Positions 1 to 7,587 of a DNA stretch of 18,301 bases are shown here, piece by piece. A program made the translations under genes and the position numbers. The stretch lies in the NCBI GenBank assembly GCA_945870465.1, contig CAMBSS010000086.1, forward strand, positions 1 to 18,301. Reading direction: 5' to 3'. This DNA is from Bordetella parapertussis (GTDB taxonomy: Bacteria > Pseudomonadota > Gammaproteobacteria > Burkholderiales > SG8-41). Within the stretch, counting starts at the first letter, position 1, and each line of letters starts with the position of its first letter. The notes below the pieces were generated by a model. That model did not search any database. It saw only the letters and a list, made by a program, of their open reading frames with translations, and was not told the origin of the DNA.

Positions 1-840
1 CGCGATCTCGGCATGCCGGTGATACTGGCCAGCCGCGAAGGCGGCGTCGAGATAGAAACCGTCGCGGCGGACAAAATCCTGCGCAGGGCCGTCGATCCTT
101 TGCTTGGGTTGCGTCCGTTCATGGTGGAAGAGGTCGTGCGCTTTCTCGATCCGCCGGAAGCAGCGCGCGCGGGCCTGCGGGAAGCGATCGCCAGTCTGTA
201 TGCAGCCTTGCTCAATGAGGACGCGGAACTGCTGGAAATCAATCCGCTGGCCTTGCTGAAAGACAATTCAATAGTTGCCGCCGACGCCAAATGCGTGCTC
301 GACGAGGATGCCGCTTACCGCCATGCCATGCGCCCGCATGCGTTCGACGGCACGCCTTTCGAGATCGCCGCGCGCGATCTGGGTACCATAGGCATAGAGC
401 TTGAAGGTAATATCGTCGCCATCATGAACGGCGCCGGCATGACCATGGCGACGCTGGACCAGATCATTGCGCAAGGCGGGAAGGTGGGAGCGCTCATCGA
501 ACTGCACGGCGCCATGGCGCACGGCCCTGAACGTATAGCGGAAATCATCCGGCTCGTCGGCACACTCGAGCCTGCTGTAATGTTGTTGAATGTTTATTTT
601 CAATTTCGTCCTCTCGATACCATAGCGAAAGGACTGCTGCTGGCACGCGACCGTGGGTGGCTGCATCCGGGTTGCAGAATAGTCGTGAGATTTCGCGGCG
701 AGATGGAGCAGGAGGCGCGCACCCTGCTGGCCGGTTTCGACTGCACTCTCACCGGCGTGTTCGAGGAAGGCTGCACGCTGGCGGTTGAATATGCCAGCGC
801 TGCGCCGCAGCGCAAGCAAGCTGCGGCCATTTCCGGCTGA
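1..840 (+). CDS. ADP-forming acyl-CoA ligase beta subunit, SucC family (5' truncated)
   Basis: This is the C-terminal 279 residues of a SucC-type beta subunit. The frame is open from base 1 and the opening residues align with the SucC segment ending EGGVEIE, so the ATP-grasp N-terminus lies outside the window. The Mg-nucleotide motif ELLEINPL (N81 in window numbering) and DAK (D95) keep the 14-residue spacing of the E. coli Mg ligands Asn199 and Asp213. NGAGMTMATLD (143-153) marks the ligase domain. Further on it departs from the family. The usual FLDVGGGA stretch reads LIELHGAM (165-172), and the usual NIFGGI loop reads NVYFQF (197-202) with no glycines. These loops lie near the phosphohistidine/acyl site, so I infer a CoA ligase for another carboxylate rather than housekeeping succinyl-CoA synthetase. 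Its stop lies 8 nt before the alpha subunit. A malate-, itaconate- or citramalate-CoA ligase is possible. Confidence 0.88.
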   Translation, partial: RDLGMPVILASREGGVEIETVAADKILRRAVDPLLGLRPFMVEEVVRFLDPPEAARAGLREAIASLYAALLNEDAELLEINPLALLKDNSIVAADAKCVLDEDAAYRHAMRPHAFDGTPFEIAARDLGTIGIELEGNIVAIMNGAGMTMATLDQIIAQGGKVGALIELHGAMAHGPERIAEIIRLVGTLEPAVMLLNVYFQFRPLDTIAKGLLLARDRGWLHPGCRIVVRFRGEMEQEARTLLAGFDCTLTGVFEEGCTLAVEYASAAPQRKQAAAISG

Positions 841-848
841 GAGCACAG

Positions 849-1730
849 ATGTCCATACTCATCGACAGAAACTCGCGCATATTGATACAGGGCATTACCG
901 GTGGCACCGGCCGCAGTTATGCGCGGCGCATGAAGCAGCATGGTACGCCGCTGGTCGGCGGCGTCTCGCCCGGTAAAGGCGGTGAAACCGTCGAAGGTGT
1001 GCCGGTGTTCAATACCATACAGGAGGCCGTGGCGCAGACCGGCGCGGATGCTGTTCTCGGCGCAGTGCCCACCGAGCGTGCCCTTGATGCTGTGTATGAA
1101 GTAGCCGAAGCCGGGATCCGCCTGATGGTGTTGTATACCGAGAATGTGCCTTTGCATGACGCCGTGCGCATGCGGGCGTTTTCGCTGGTGCGCGGCATGC
1201 GCCTGCTCGGCCCGAATTCCGCCGGCGTCATCAGTCCGGGCAAGGCCAATCTCGCCGACATTAACGACGCAAATGTCGTTCCTGGCCGCATCGGCATCGT
1301 GTCAAAAAGCGGCACGCTGTCTTATGAAGTGATCGACAATCTGCAAAGACGCGGGCTGGGGGAGAGCTCGGTGGTTTGTCTTGGCGGCGATCGCGTGCTG
1401 GGTACTGTCTATACCGACGTGCTGACGCTGTTCGAGCAGGATGACGAAACCGACGCGATTGTGTTGATCGGCGAGCCCGGCGGCGCGCTCGAATACGCCG
1501 CCGCGGAGATGACGAAAACGATGAAGAAGCCGGTGGTCGCTTATATCACTGCGCAGAACGCGCCCCCCGAGAAGCGGCTGGGGCATGCCGGTGCGATCAG
1601 TTCGATAGCGGGCGCACCAACCACTGCGAAGGAAAAATTACGTGCTTTCTACGAAGCTGGCTGCGAAACAGCGGCGCTGTTGACCGAAATCGTGCCGGCA
1701 CTGGAAAGGGCGATGTCGGCCGCCAGGTAA
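849..1730 (+). CDS. ADP-forming acyl-CoA ligase alpha subunit, SucD family
   Basis: The 293-residue length matches SucD proteins. This subunit binds CoA in an N-terminal Rossmann domain (IQGITGGTG, 13-21) and carries the histidine that is phosphorylated during the ATP-driven formation of an acyl-CoA. GHAGAI at 245-250 puts that residue at His246, the same number as in E. coli. VSKSGTLSYE (151-160) and IGEPGGALE (207-215) are the usual later motifs. Two conserved sites differ: GPNCPG reads GPNSAG (121-126), and GGDPIPG reads GGDRVLG (179-185). Together with the altered loops in the beta subunit, this suggests an acyl substrate other than succinate (inference). The ATG start follows a GAGAG stretch at 839-843 that overlaps the beta-subunit stop. 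The gene is cotranscribed with the beta subunit and probably the receptor that follows. Confidence 0.93.
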   Translation: MSILIDRNSRILIQGITGGTGRSYARRMKQHGTPLVGGVSPGKGGETVEGVPVFNTIQEAVAQTGADAVLGAVPTERALDAVYEVAEAGIRLMVLYTENVPLHDAVRMRAFSLVRGMRLLGPNSAGVISPGKANLADINDANVVPGRIGIVSKSGTLSYEVIDNLQRRGLGESSVVCLGGDRVLGTVYTDVLTLFEQDDETDAIVLIGEPGGALEYAAAEMTKTMKKPVVAYITAQNAPPEKRLGHAGAISSIAGAPTTAKEKLRAFYEAGCETAALLTEIVPALERAMSAAR

Positions 1731-1781
1731 AGACCATTGCAGCTATTTTCTACCCACGCGTTTCTTGATGAGGAAACTGAC

Positions 1782-2753
1782 ATGAGCGTTTGCAAAAAGT
1801 TGGCGTCTCTGGTTCTGTTCGGTGCAATGTGCGTGTCGTTCTGCCACGCTGCGGAGGAGTTTCCCAGCCGCTCCGTTCGTATCATCGTTGCTTACTCGGC
1901 CGGCGGTGGCAACGATCTGGTGGCGCGTCTGCTGGCCGCGCGCTTGAGCGAGCAACTGGGCAAAACCGTGTTCGTCGAAAACCGCGCTGGCGCGTCTGGC
2001 ATAGTCGGTACCGAAATGGTCGCCAAGTCGCCCGCGGACGGCTACACGCTGATCCTGTCGGACGCCCCGCACGTGATCAATCCCTATGTTTATCCTTCAG
2101 TCCAGTACGACCCGGTTAAGGATTTCGAACCAGTTACCCTGGTGGCGACTGCACCCGTGCTCCTCGCGATGTACACCAAGGCGCCGTATCAAACGGTCAA
2201 CGATTTCATCGCCGCGGCGAAAAAAGACCCGGGCAAGATCACGATGGGCTCCGGCGGCACCGGGACGGTCAGCCACGTGGCGGGCGAACTCTTTCAGCTG
2301 CGCTCAGGCGTCAAGCTTACCCACGTGCCTTACAAAGGCAACGGGCCGGCGCTGACCGATGCGGTGGCGGGACAGATCGTCTGCATATTCACGCCGGTCG
2401 GCGCCGCAATGCCGCTGGTCAGTAGCGGCCGGCTGCGCGCAGTCGCCCTGTCCGCGGGAAAAAGGTCTCCGCTGATTCCGGATGTGCCCACGTTCGACGA
2501 AGCGGGGGTGGCCGACTATCGGGTCTCGAACTGGTATGGAATCCTGGCGCCGGCCGGGACGCCAAAACCGGTGGTCGCATTTCTCAACAAGGAAATTGCC
2601 ACTGCAGTTCTCGCGCCGGGCGTGAAAGAGCGCTTCGAGAGCTCGATGATAGACGGCGGCACCAATACGCCCGAGCAATTCATCGCTTTCCTCAAGGCTG
2701 AGGCGACGCGCTGGTCGCAGGTCGTGAAGACCGTTGGCATCAAGGCCGAATAG
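1782..2753 (+). CDS. TTT-family periplasmic substrate-binding protein (Bug receptor) 1
   Basis: A 323-residue Bug/TctC-family receptor that captures a carboxylate in the periplasm. The start at ATG 1782 is preceded by GAGGAA at 1770-1775 and gives a clean signal peptide: Lys-Lys at 5-6, a hydrophobic core, and cleavage near CHA-AEE (about residue 23). The same frame is open upstream from a TTG at 1737, but that would bury the signal peptide. Family motifs run in order: VRIIVAYSAGGGNDLVAR (32-49), ENRAGASG (66-73), PADGYTL (84-90), HVPYKGNGPALTD (181-193), IPDVPTFDEAG (232-242) and WYGILAPAGTPK (251-262). It starts 51 nt after the CoA-ligase alpha subunit, so the ligand may be the acid that the ligase activates (inference). 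The ligand cannot be read from sequence. Confidence 0.95.
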   Translation: MSVCKKLASLVLFGAMCVSFCHAAEEFPSRSVRIIVAYSAGGGNDLVARLLAARLSEQLGKTVFVENRAGASGIVGTEMVAKSPADGYTLILSDAPHVINPYVYPSVQYDPVKDFEPVTLVATAPVLLAMYTKAPYQTVNDFIAAAKKDPGKITMGSGGTGTVSHVAGELFQLRSGVKLTHVPYKGNGPALTDAVAGQIVCIFTPVGAAMPLVSSGRLRAVALSAGKRSPLIPDVPTFDEAGVADYRVSNWYGILAPAGTPKPVVAFLNKEIATAVLAPGVKERFESSMIDGGTNTPEQFIAFLKAEATRWSQVVKTVGIKAE

Positions 2754-2754
2754 G

Positions 2755-3963
2755 TCAGGTCACCAGAACGCCGGCAATCGCTTTGGCGACGTAGTCGATG
2801 TTGTGCGAATTGAGAGCGGCCACGCACACGCGGCCGCTGTCGAGAGCGTAAATCGAGTATTCGTCGCGCAGGCGACCGACCTGCGCCTTGGTCAACCCGG
2901 AATACGAAAACATGCCGCGCTGCTCCAGCACGTAACTCAGATCGAAGTCCGCGCGCTCGGCGCGAATTTTTTCGACCAGTTGGCGGCGCATCGATTTGAT
3001 GCGCTCGCGCATTTGTGTGAGTTCCACTTCCCATTGCTTGCGCAGTGCGGGATCGCTCAGCACGTTGAGCGCGAGACCGCCGCCGTAGGAAGGCGGACCT
3101 GAATAGTTGGCGCGCACCACGCGCCTGACGTGGCTCGCCGCGCGTTTCGCCTCGTCCGTGCTGGACGTTACGATGTTCAGGGCGCCGACCCGCTCGCTGT
3201 ACAGCGACAGCGATTTTGAGAACGAGCTTGCCACCAGCACCAGCGGGCACTCATCGGCGAAGCGGCGGACTTCTCCCGCATCAGCGTCGAGGCTTTCGGC
3301 AAAACCCTGGTAGGCGATGTCGAGAAAAGGCACCAACTCGGCTTTTTTGACGACCTCGCGTATCTGCGCCCATTGCGCCGGCGTCGGATCGAGCCCCGTC
3401 GGATTGTGGCAGCACGCGTGCAGCACGACTATGGTGCCGGGAGGCAGTTTTTGCAGCGTGGCCAGCATGGCGTCGAGCATGATGCTGCGCGTGGCGGGAT
3501 CGTAGTAGGGGTAGGCGTGGACCTTGAAGCCGGCGCCTTCGAACATCGCGTTGTGGTTTTCCCAGCTCGGGTCGCTGATCCAGACGTCGACCCCGGGATT
3601 CAGCACGTGCAGGAAATCCGCACCGACCTTGAGTGCGCCGCTGCCGCCCAGCGTCTGCGCAGTGGCGATGCGCTTTTCGCGCACGGCTTTGTGATCGGCG
3701 CCGAATAGGAGCTGCTGGGCGGCTTTGTTGAACGGTCCGAGACCGTCCATCGGCAGGTAATACTTGGGTTTGGCGTCGGCCACGAATTTCTGCTCGGCGA
3801 GCTTGATGCAGTCGAGTATCGGCACCTTGCCGCTGTCGTCGCAGTAGATGCCGATGCCGAGATTGACCTTGTGGGGGTTGCTGTCGGCGAAAAACGCTTC
3901 GGATACGCTGATGATGGGGTCTATAGGGGCGAGGCCGAGGGCCGCCAGTGGGGATGCACTCAT
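2755..3963 (-). CDS. Aspartate/aromatic amino acid aminotransferase (class I, PLP)
   Basis: A 402-residue fold-type I aminotransferase of the AspC/TyrB subgroup. It exchanges amino groups between aspartate, glutamate or aromatic amino acids and 2-oxo acids in the cytoplasm. Visible active-site elements are GGSGALKVGADFL (106-118), SDPSWENH (130-137), HACCHNPTGLDPTP (182-195), DIAYQGF (215-221), the PLP-binding lysine in SSFSKSLSLYSERVG (Lys250), and the C-terminal substrate-carboxylate arginine in GRVCVAALN (Arg378). The length is normal and it looks intact. It is the only clear - strand gene. It converges on Bug receptor 1 with 1 nt between the stops and diverges from the long + strand operon. 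AspC and TyrB cannot be separated by eye. It may be housekeeping, or it may interconvert oxaloacetate and aspartate for the neighbouring pathway. Confidence 0.95.
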   Translation of the reverse strand: MSASPLAALGLAPIDPIISVSEAFFADSNPHKVNLGIGIYCDDSGKVPILDCIKLAEQKFVADAKPKYYLPMDGLGPFNKAAQQLLFGADHKAVREKRIATAQTLGGSGALKVGADFLHVLNPGVDVWISDPSWENHNAMFEGAGFKVHAYPYYDPATRSIMLDAMLATLQKLPPGTIVVLHACCHNPTGLDPTPAQWAQIREVVKKAELVPFLDIAYQGFAESLDADAGEVRRFADECPLVLVASSFSKSLSLYSERVGALNIVTSSTDEAKRAASHVRRVVRANYSGPPSYGGGLALNVLSDPALRKQWEVELTQMRERIKSMRRQLVEKIRAERADFDLSYVLEQRGMFSYSGLTKAQVGRLRDEYSIYALDSGRVCVAALNSHNIDYVAKAIAGVLVT

Positions 3964-4035
3964 CGTGAGGGATCTCTGATAAATAATGGTAAAACGCGTC
4001 CGGTATCTTACCTGTTAATCGCTGCCAGCCGCGTG

Positions 4036-4064
4036 TTGACCGTCGGCGGACAAGTGTATACAGT
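4036..4064 (+). promoter_or_regulatory. Candidate sigma70 promoter for the long catabolic operon
   Basis: Within the 201-bp divergent region, TTGACC (4036-4041, five of six consensus bases) is followed after 17 nt by TACAGT (4059-4064, four of six). This predicts a transcript start near 4071, reading into the MmgE/PrpD gene. The -10 element is overlapped by the palindrome at 4052-4065. I found no equally good promoter on the opposite strand for the aminotransferase. This is pattern matching only. Confidence 0.45.
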
Positions 4065-4065
4065 T
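4052..4065. promoter_or_regulatory. Palindromic operator candidate for the GntR/FCD regulator
   Basis: AAGTGTATACAGTT is an inverted repeat in which 12 of 14 positions pair, with the perfect core TGTATACA at 4055-4062. GntR regulators of the FadR/FCD type often bind short palindromes with a GTATAC-like centre. One such regulator is encoded at 9068-9817 in the operon downstream. The site sits on the predicted -10 element, a position expected for repression. I did not see the same core in any other intergenic stretch of this window. The link to that regulator is inference. Confidence 0.5.
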
Positions 4066-4164
4066 CAGTAGACAATCAGCGTCACCTGAATTTGAGCATC
4101 GCAGTCGGGCGTCCGCATGTTTTGCGGGTGCTTGTCTCCAAAAGTGTGTCTGCAACCCTCATAC

Positions 4165-5568
4165 ATGCCATCACCGGTAGTTCCATCGCCCAAGGCTGCT
4201 AAGGCCGCTGCGGCCGCGCCGTCAGTGAGCGCGGATTTCGCCGCTTTTATCGCGGCCACTTCCAGTATGGTCCTTTCCGACACCGTGAAGCACGCCACGT
4301 GCCGCGCCTTTGTCAATTGGATCGGGTGCGCGCTGGGAGCCGCAAACGACGACACGCTGGCGCCGGTCTATACCGTCGCGCGGGGCCTGAGCGGCCGCGA
4401 GCAGGCATCGGTAGTCGGTACTGCGGAGCGTTTCGATGTAGTGAATGCGGCGATGGTGAACGCGGTGCGCGCGAATGCCCTCGATTACGACGATATGCAC
4501 GTGCCGACGCTGATTCATCCCACTGGCGCGGTGGTCGCTGCGGCGCTCGCGGTGGCGGAACATCGCCGTGCGACGGGCCAAACCCTGCTGGCAGCGATTG
4601 CGACCGGCATAGAGATCGAGTGCCGCCTTGGACGCGCATTGTTTCCGCAGCATTACAACGCGGGCTGGCATAGCACGGCGACACTCGGCACGGTGGGCGC
4701 CGCTGCAGCTGCCAGCGCTGTGCTGGGGTTGGATGCGGGCCGCGCTGCTTACGCTCTGGGCATAGCGGCGACCCAGGCCAGCGGCCTCAAGGCGATGCTG
4801 TTGAACTCGTGCAAGAGCTTCAACATCGGCAATGCGGCGGCGGGTGGCGTTCTAGCGGCATTGTTGGCGGAAGCCGGGCTAGACAGCTCTGCCGATGTGT
4901 TTGCGGAAAAAACAGGCTTCTTTGCGGTTTTCGGCACGCCGCTCGATCTGGCCAGCCTCACCAGCGAACTGGGAACGCGTTATCTCACCGCTGAGATCAG
5001 TCTCAAGCCCTATCCGTGCGGCGTGGTGATACACCCGCTGATCGATGCTTGTCTTGAACTGGTCACCAAGCGTGCATTGAAAGCGGATGCGGTGCGCGCG
5101 ATATCAATTCAGGTCCATCCGCGCGCAATCGAACTGGCGGGCTTAAGACATCCCGATACCGCGATCAAGGGACGATTCAGCCTTTACCATGCGGCGGCGC
5201 TGGCGCTGGCGCGGCGCTCTGCCGGTTTGGCAGCATTCGAAGCGGCCGACGTGCATGAGGTTGAATTCCACGCGTTGCGCGAATTGATGACGGTAACAGG
5301 GGATGCGCAATTGCAGCCCAGCCAGGCGCGCGTCCAGATCGAGCTCAAGGACGGCAGCCGCCTTCAAAGCGCGATCGATCATCCCAGCGGCAGCCCGCAA
5401 CGGCCGCTGACCGACCCGCAGCTGCGCGAGAAATTCAGTGAACTCGCGCACCGTGTTCTCGACGAGCCCGCTGCCGAAACTTTGTTCGAGGCTTGCATGT
5501 CTTTGGATCGCCTGCCTGACGCGGGTGAATTGCACCGTCATTGGAACCGCGCCGGAAGCGTTGCATGA
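4165..5568 (+). CDS. MmgE/PrpD family enzyme (2-methylcitrate dehydratase / cis-aconitate decarboxylase / IDS-epimerase fold)
   Basis: About 467 residues, the usual length for MmgE/PrpD. The family includes 2-methylcitrate dehydratase PrpD, cis-aconitate decarboxylase (making itaconate) and iminodisuccinate epimerase, all acting on di- or tricarboxylates by proton abstraction. Visible motifs are ALDYDDMHVPTLIHPTG (105-121), GWHST (167-171, His169), KSFNIGNAAAGG (217-228, Lys217) and KPYPCG (281-286, Lys281). Asp107, His118, His169, Lys217 and Lys281 line up by eye with catalytic-pocket residues known from cis-aconitate decarboxylase; the pocket threonine position is Met111. I chose ATG 4165. 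ATG 4117 is in frame and would add 16 residues including three cysteines; neither start has a good ribosome-binding site. The N-terminus is Ala/Pro-rich. It is the first gene of the operon and overlaps the next start (ATGA). The reaction is not determined. Confidence 0.9.
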   Translation: MPSPVVPSPKAAKAAAAAPSVSADFAAFIAATSSMVLSDTVKHATCRAFVNWIGCALGAANDDTLAPVYTVARGLSGREQASVVGTAERFDVVNAAMVNAVRANALDYDDMHVPTLIHPTGAVVAAALAVAEHRRATGQTLLAAIATGIEIECRLGRALFPQHYNAGWHSTATLGTVGAAAAASAVLGLDAGRAAYALGIAATQASGLKAMLLNSCKSFNIGNAAAGGVLAALLAEAGLDSSADVFAEKTGFFAVFGTPLDLASLTSELGTRYLTAEISLKPYPCGVVIHPLIDACLELVTKRALKADAVRAISIQVHPRAIELAGLRHPDTAIKGRFSLYHAAALALARRSAGLAAFEAADVHEVEFHALRELMTVTGDAQLQPSQARVQIELKDGSRLQSAIDHPSGSPQRPLTDPQLREKFSELAHRVLDEPAAETLFEACMSLDRLPDAGELHRHWNRAGSVA

Positions 5569-6548
5569 TTTTGTTGCTGGAGAAATTTTTGCGTTGCGTC
5601 GGCTATCTGGGCGTGCTGATTGTCAGCGGAAGCGTTGCGGCAGCGGATACGTTTCCGGTAAAGCCGATACGCTTCATCGTGGGATTTCCGCCGGGCGGGG
5701 TCGTCGACATCGTCGCACGCACTGTTGGGCCCGGCATCGCAGACTCGCTGGGAGTGCAGGTCGTCATCGACAATCGCGGCGGCGCCAACGGCATCATAGG
5801 TACGGAGCTGGTCGCGAAGGCGGCGCCGGACGGCTATACGATAGGGCTCGCGAGCATCAGCACCATGGTGCTCAACATCCATCTCTATCGCAACCTCACA
5901 TACCAGCTCAAGGATTTCACGCCGCTGACGACGGCGGGGCTGGTGCCTTTCGCCATAGTGGTCCATCCCGGCGTGCCGGCGAAATCGCTGAAGGAGTTGA
6001 TTGCGCTGGCGCGCACGAAGCCCGGCAGGCTCGCCTTCGGGTCGCCTGGCGTTGGCGGGTTGCAACATCTGACCATAGAGATGCTGAACTCGGCGGCGAA
6101 GATCAAGGTCGAGCACGTGCCATACAAGGGCACGGGCCCGGCGATGACCGATGTGCTTGGCGGGCATATCGACGGCGTCGTGGCCGGTGTTTCGGGGATT
6201 CTTGGTTCGGTGAAGGCCGGCAAGCTGCGCGCTGTTGCGCTTACCGGGAGCGAGCGCTCGTCGTCGCTTCCCGAATTGCCGACCGCGGTCGAGCAGGGTT
6301 TGCCCGGCTTCGTAGTCGTCAACTGGTACGCGATCGTAGCGCCCCCCAATATGCCGCCAGCGCTTGCGAATACGCTGCACGCGTCCATTGTGAAAGCCGT
6401 GCACTCGCCCGCGATCGCCGAGAAACTTGTTGCCGCCGGCGTCGATCCGAAGACCGATGCCAGTCCTGCCGCCTTCGCCCAATTCGTGCGCGATGATTTT
6501 GTCCGCTGGGGCAAGATCGTCAAGGATTCGGGCATCAAGGCGGAATGA
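5565..6548 (+). CDS. TTT-family periplasmic substrate-binding protein (Bug receptor) 2
   Basis: A 327-residue Bug receptor with a signal peptide cleaved near residue 27 (VAAA-DTF). I chose ATG 5565 because it forms an ATGA overlap with the MmgE/PrpD stop and has GGAAG about 8 nt upstream. Starting at the TTG at 5541 would add a charged stretch before the signal peptide. Motifs include PIRFIVGFPPGGVVDIVAR, DNRGGANGIIG, APDGYT, EHVPYKGTGPAMTD, LPELPTAVEQG and NWYAIVAPPNMPP. It is followed after 25 nt by a close relative; both carry a PG(V/I)GG-x2-HLT stretch, consistent with an old tandem duplication. Its position after the MmgE/PrpD gene suggests a polycarboxylate ligand (inference). Confidence 0.94.
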   Translation: MILLLEKFLRCVGYLGVLIVSGSVAAADTFPVKPIRFIVGFPPGGVVDIVARTVGPGIADSLGVQVVIDNRGGANGIIGTELVAKAAPDGYTIGLASISTMVLNIHLYRNLTYQLKDFTPLTTAGLVPFAIVVHPGVPAKSLKELIALARTKPGRLAFGSPGVGGLQHLTIEMLNSAAKIKVEHVPYKGTGPAMTDVLGGHIDGVVAGVSGILGSVKAGKLRAVALTGSERSSSLPELPTAVEQGLPGFVVVNWYAIVAPPNMPPALANTLHASIVKAVHSPAIAEKLVAAGVDPKTDASPAAFAQFVRDDFVRWGKIVKDSGIKAE

Positions 6549-6573
6549 AAAACTTATTTATATGGAGAGCCGC

Positions 6574-7557
6574 ATGAAGAGAAATTCCGCAATCGCTTTT
6601 TCGCTGGCGTGCGCATGCGGCCTCGCGTTGACGGGGCCGGTGCTGGCGCAGGAGCTGGGCGCCAAGCCCATGCGCATAGTCGTCGGGTTCGCGCCCGGCG
6701 GCTCGGCCGACATCATTGCCCGTGTGCTCGGTGCGCGTATCGGTGCGGGTATGCCACAGCAGCCCATAGTGGAAAACCGCACGGGCGCCAATGGCATCAT
6801 CGCCGCAGACTACGTAGCCAAAGCGCCTGGCGACGGATACACGGTGATATTGACGGGCGTCAGCACTTTCGTGCTGAACGCGCTGGTCTATCCGAAAGTT
6901 CCTTACGACACACTCAAGGATTTCGCGCCAGTGACCAGCGTCGCTGCCATGCAGCAGATCCTGGTTTCGCATCCGGGCCTGCCGGTGAAAGGACTGAAAG
7001 ACCTGGCAGATCTCGCGCGCAAATCGCCGGGCAAGCTGACGTCTGCGTCGCCCGGCATAGGCGGCATCTCGCACCTCACGCTGGAAATACTCAAAAGCAT
7101 AGGCAAGTACGACATCGAGCACGTCGCCTATAAGGGCACAGCACCCGCGCTGACCGACCTGATAGGCGGCTATGTTCCATTGCTGATCGCGGACTTGCCT
7201 GCACCGTTGCCTTACGTGAAGTCCGGCAAGTTGCGCGCGATCACGGTCACTGGTGAGGCGCGCACGCCTTTGCTGCCCGACGTTCCCACGGCGCGCGAGC
7301 AGGGCTTTCCAGCGTTGCAGGTGACCAATTGGGTCGGCGTCATGGTGCCGGTCAAGACGCCACCGGCAGTCGTCGCGAAATTGCACGCCGCGTTTGTCGC
7401 CGCAGTGCAATCTGCGGACACAAAGGAACGTTATTCTGCGATCGGCCTCGACCCGCTGACTGCGCCGACGACAACCGCATTCGGCACTTTCGTGCGCGAC
7501 GAATTCGCGCGCTGGGAAAAAGTCGTACGGCAGAGCGGCATACAGTTGCAACTATAG
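6574..7557 (+). CDS. TTT-family periplasmic substrate-binding protein (Bug receptor) 3
   Basis: A 327-residue Bug receptor. ATG 6574 follows GGAG at 6564-6567 with 6 nt spacing and starts a clear signal peptide (Lys-Arg at 2-3, hydrophobic core, cleavage near VLAQ-ELG). ATG 6562 is in frame but would hold the Shine-Dalgarno inside the gene. Motifs include MRIVVGFAPGGSADIIAR, ENRTGANGIIA, GDGYTVIL, EHVAYKGTAPALTDLIGG, LPDVPTAREQG and NWVGVMVPVKTPP. It is a tandem paralogue of the preceding receptor, with differences along the pocket loops, so the two may bind related but different acids. It lies 30 nt before the TcuA-like dehydrogenase; tricarballylate or a relative is a natural guess for its ligand. 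Confidence 0.94.
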   Translation: MKRNSAIAFSLACACGLALTGPVLAQELGAKPMRIVVGFAPGGSADIIARVLGARIGAGMPQQPIVENRTGANGIIAADYVAKAPGDGYTVILTGVSTFVLNALVYPKVPYDTLKDFAPVTSVAAMQQILVSHPGLPVKGLKDLADLARKSPGKLTSASPGIGGISHLTLEILKSIGKYDIEHVAYKGTAPALTDLIGGYVPLLIADLPAPLPYVKSGKLRAITVTGEARTPLLPDVPTAREQGFPALQVTNWVGVMVPVKTPPAVVAKLHAAFVAAVQSADTKERYSAIGLDPLTAPTTTAFGTFVRDEFARWEKVVRQSGIQLQL

Positions 7558-7576
7558 TAAGTATTAATTGTTATCC

Positions 7577-7582
7577 GGAGGA
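7577..7582 (+). promoter_or_regulatory. Strong ribosome-binding site fixing a TTG start
   Basis: GGAGGA lies 5 nt upstream of the TTG at 7588 and is the strongest Shine-Dalgarno match noted in the window. No in-frame ATG fits the conserved N-terminus of the dehydrogenase, so this site decides the start. Confidence 0.75.
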
Positions 7583-7587
7583 ATATC

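Noticed and set aside
3964..4035. Promoter for the - strand aminotransferase
   Set aside because: Only weak -35/-10 matches are present on that strand, not enough to name a site.
4117..4164. Earlier ATG for the MmgE/PrpD enzyme
   Set aside because: It adds a Cys-rich stretch with no ribosome-binding site; kept only as an alternative start.
5538..7551. Long - strand open frames opposite Bug receptors 2 and 3
   Set aside because: Composition is Arg/His-rich without domains; they are shadows of the receptor genes.
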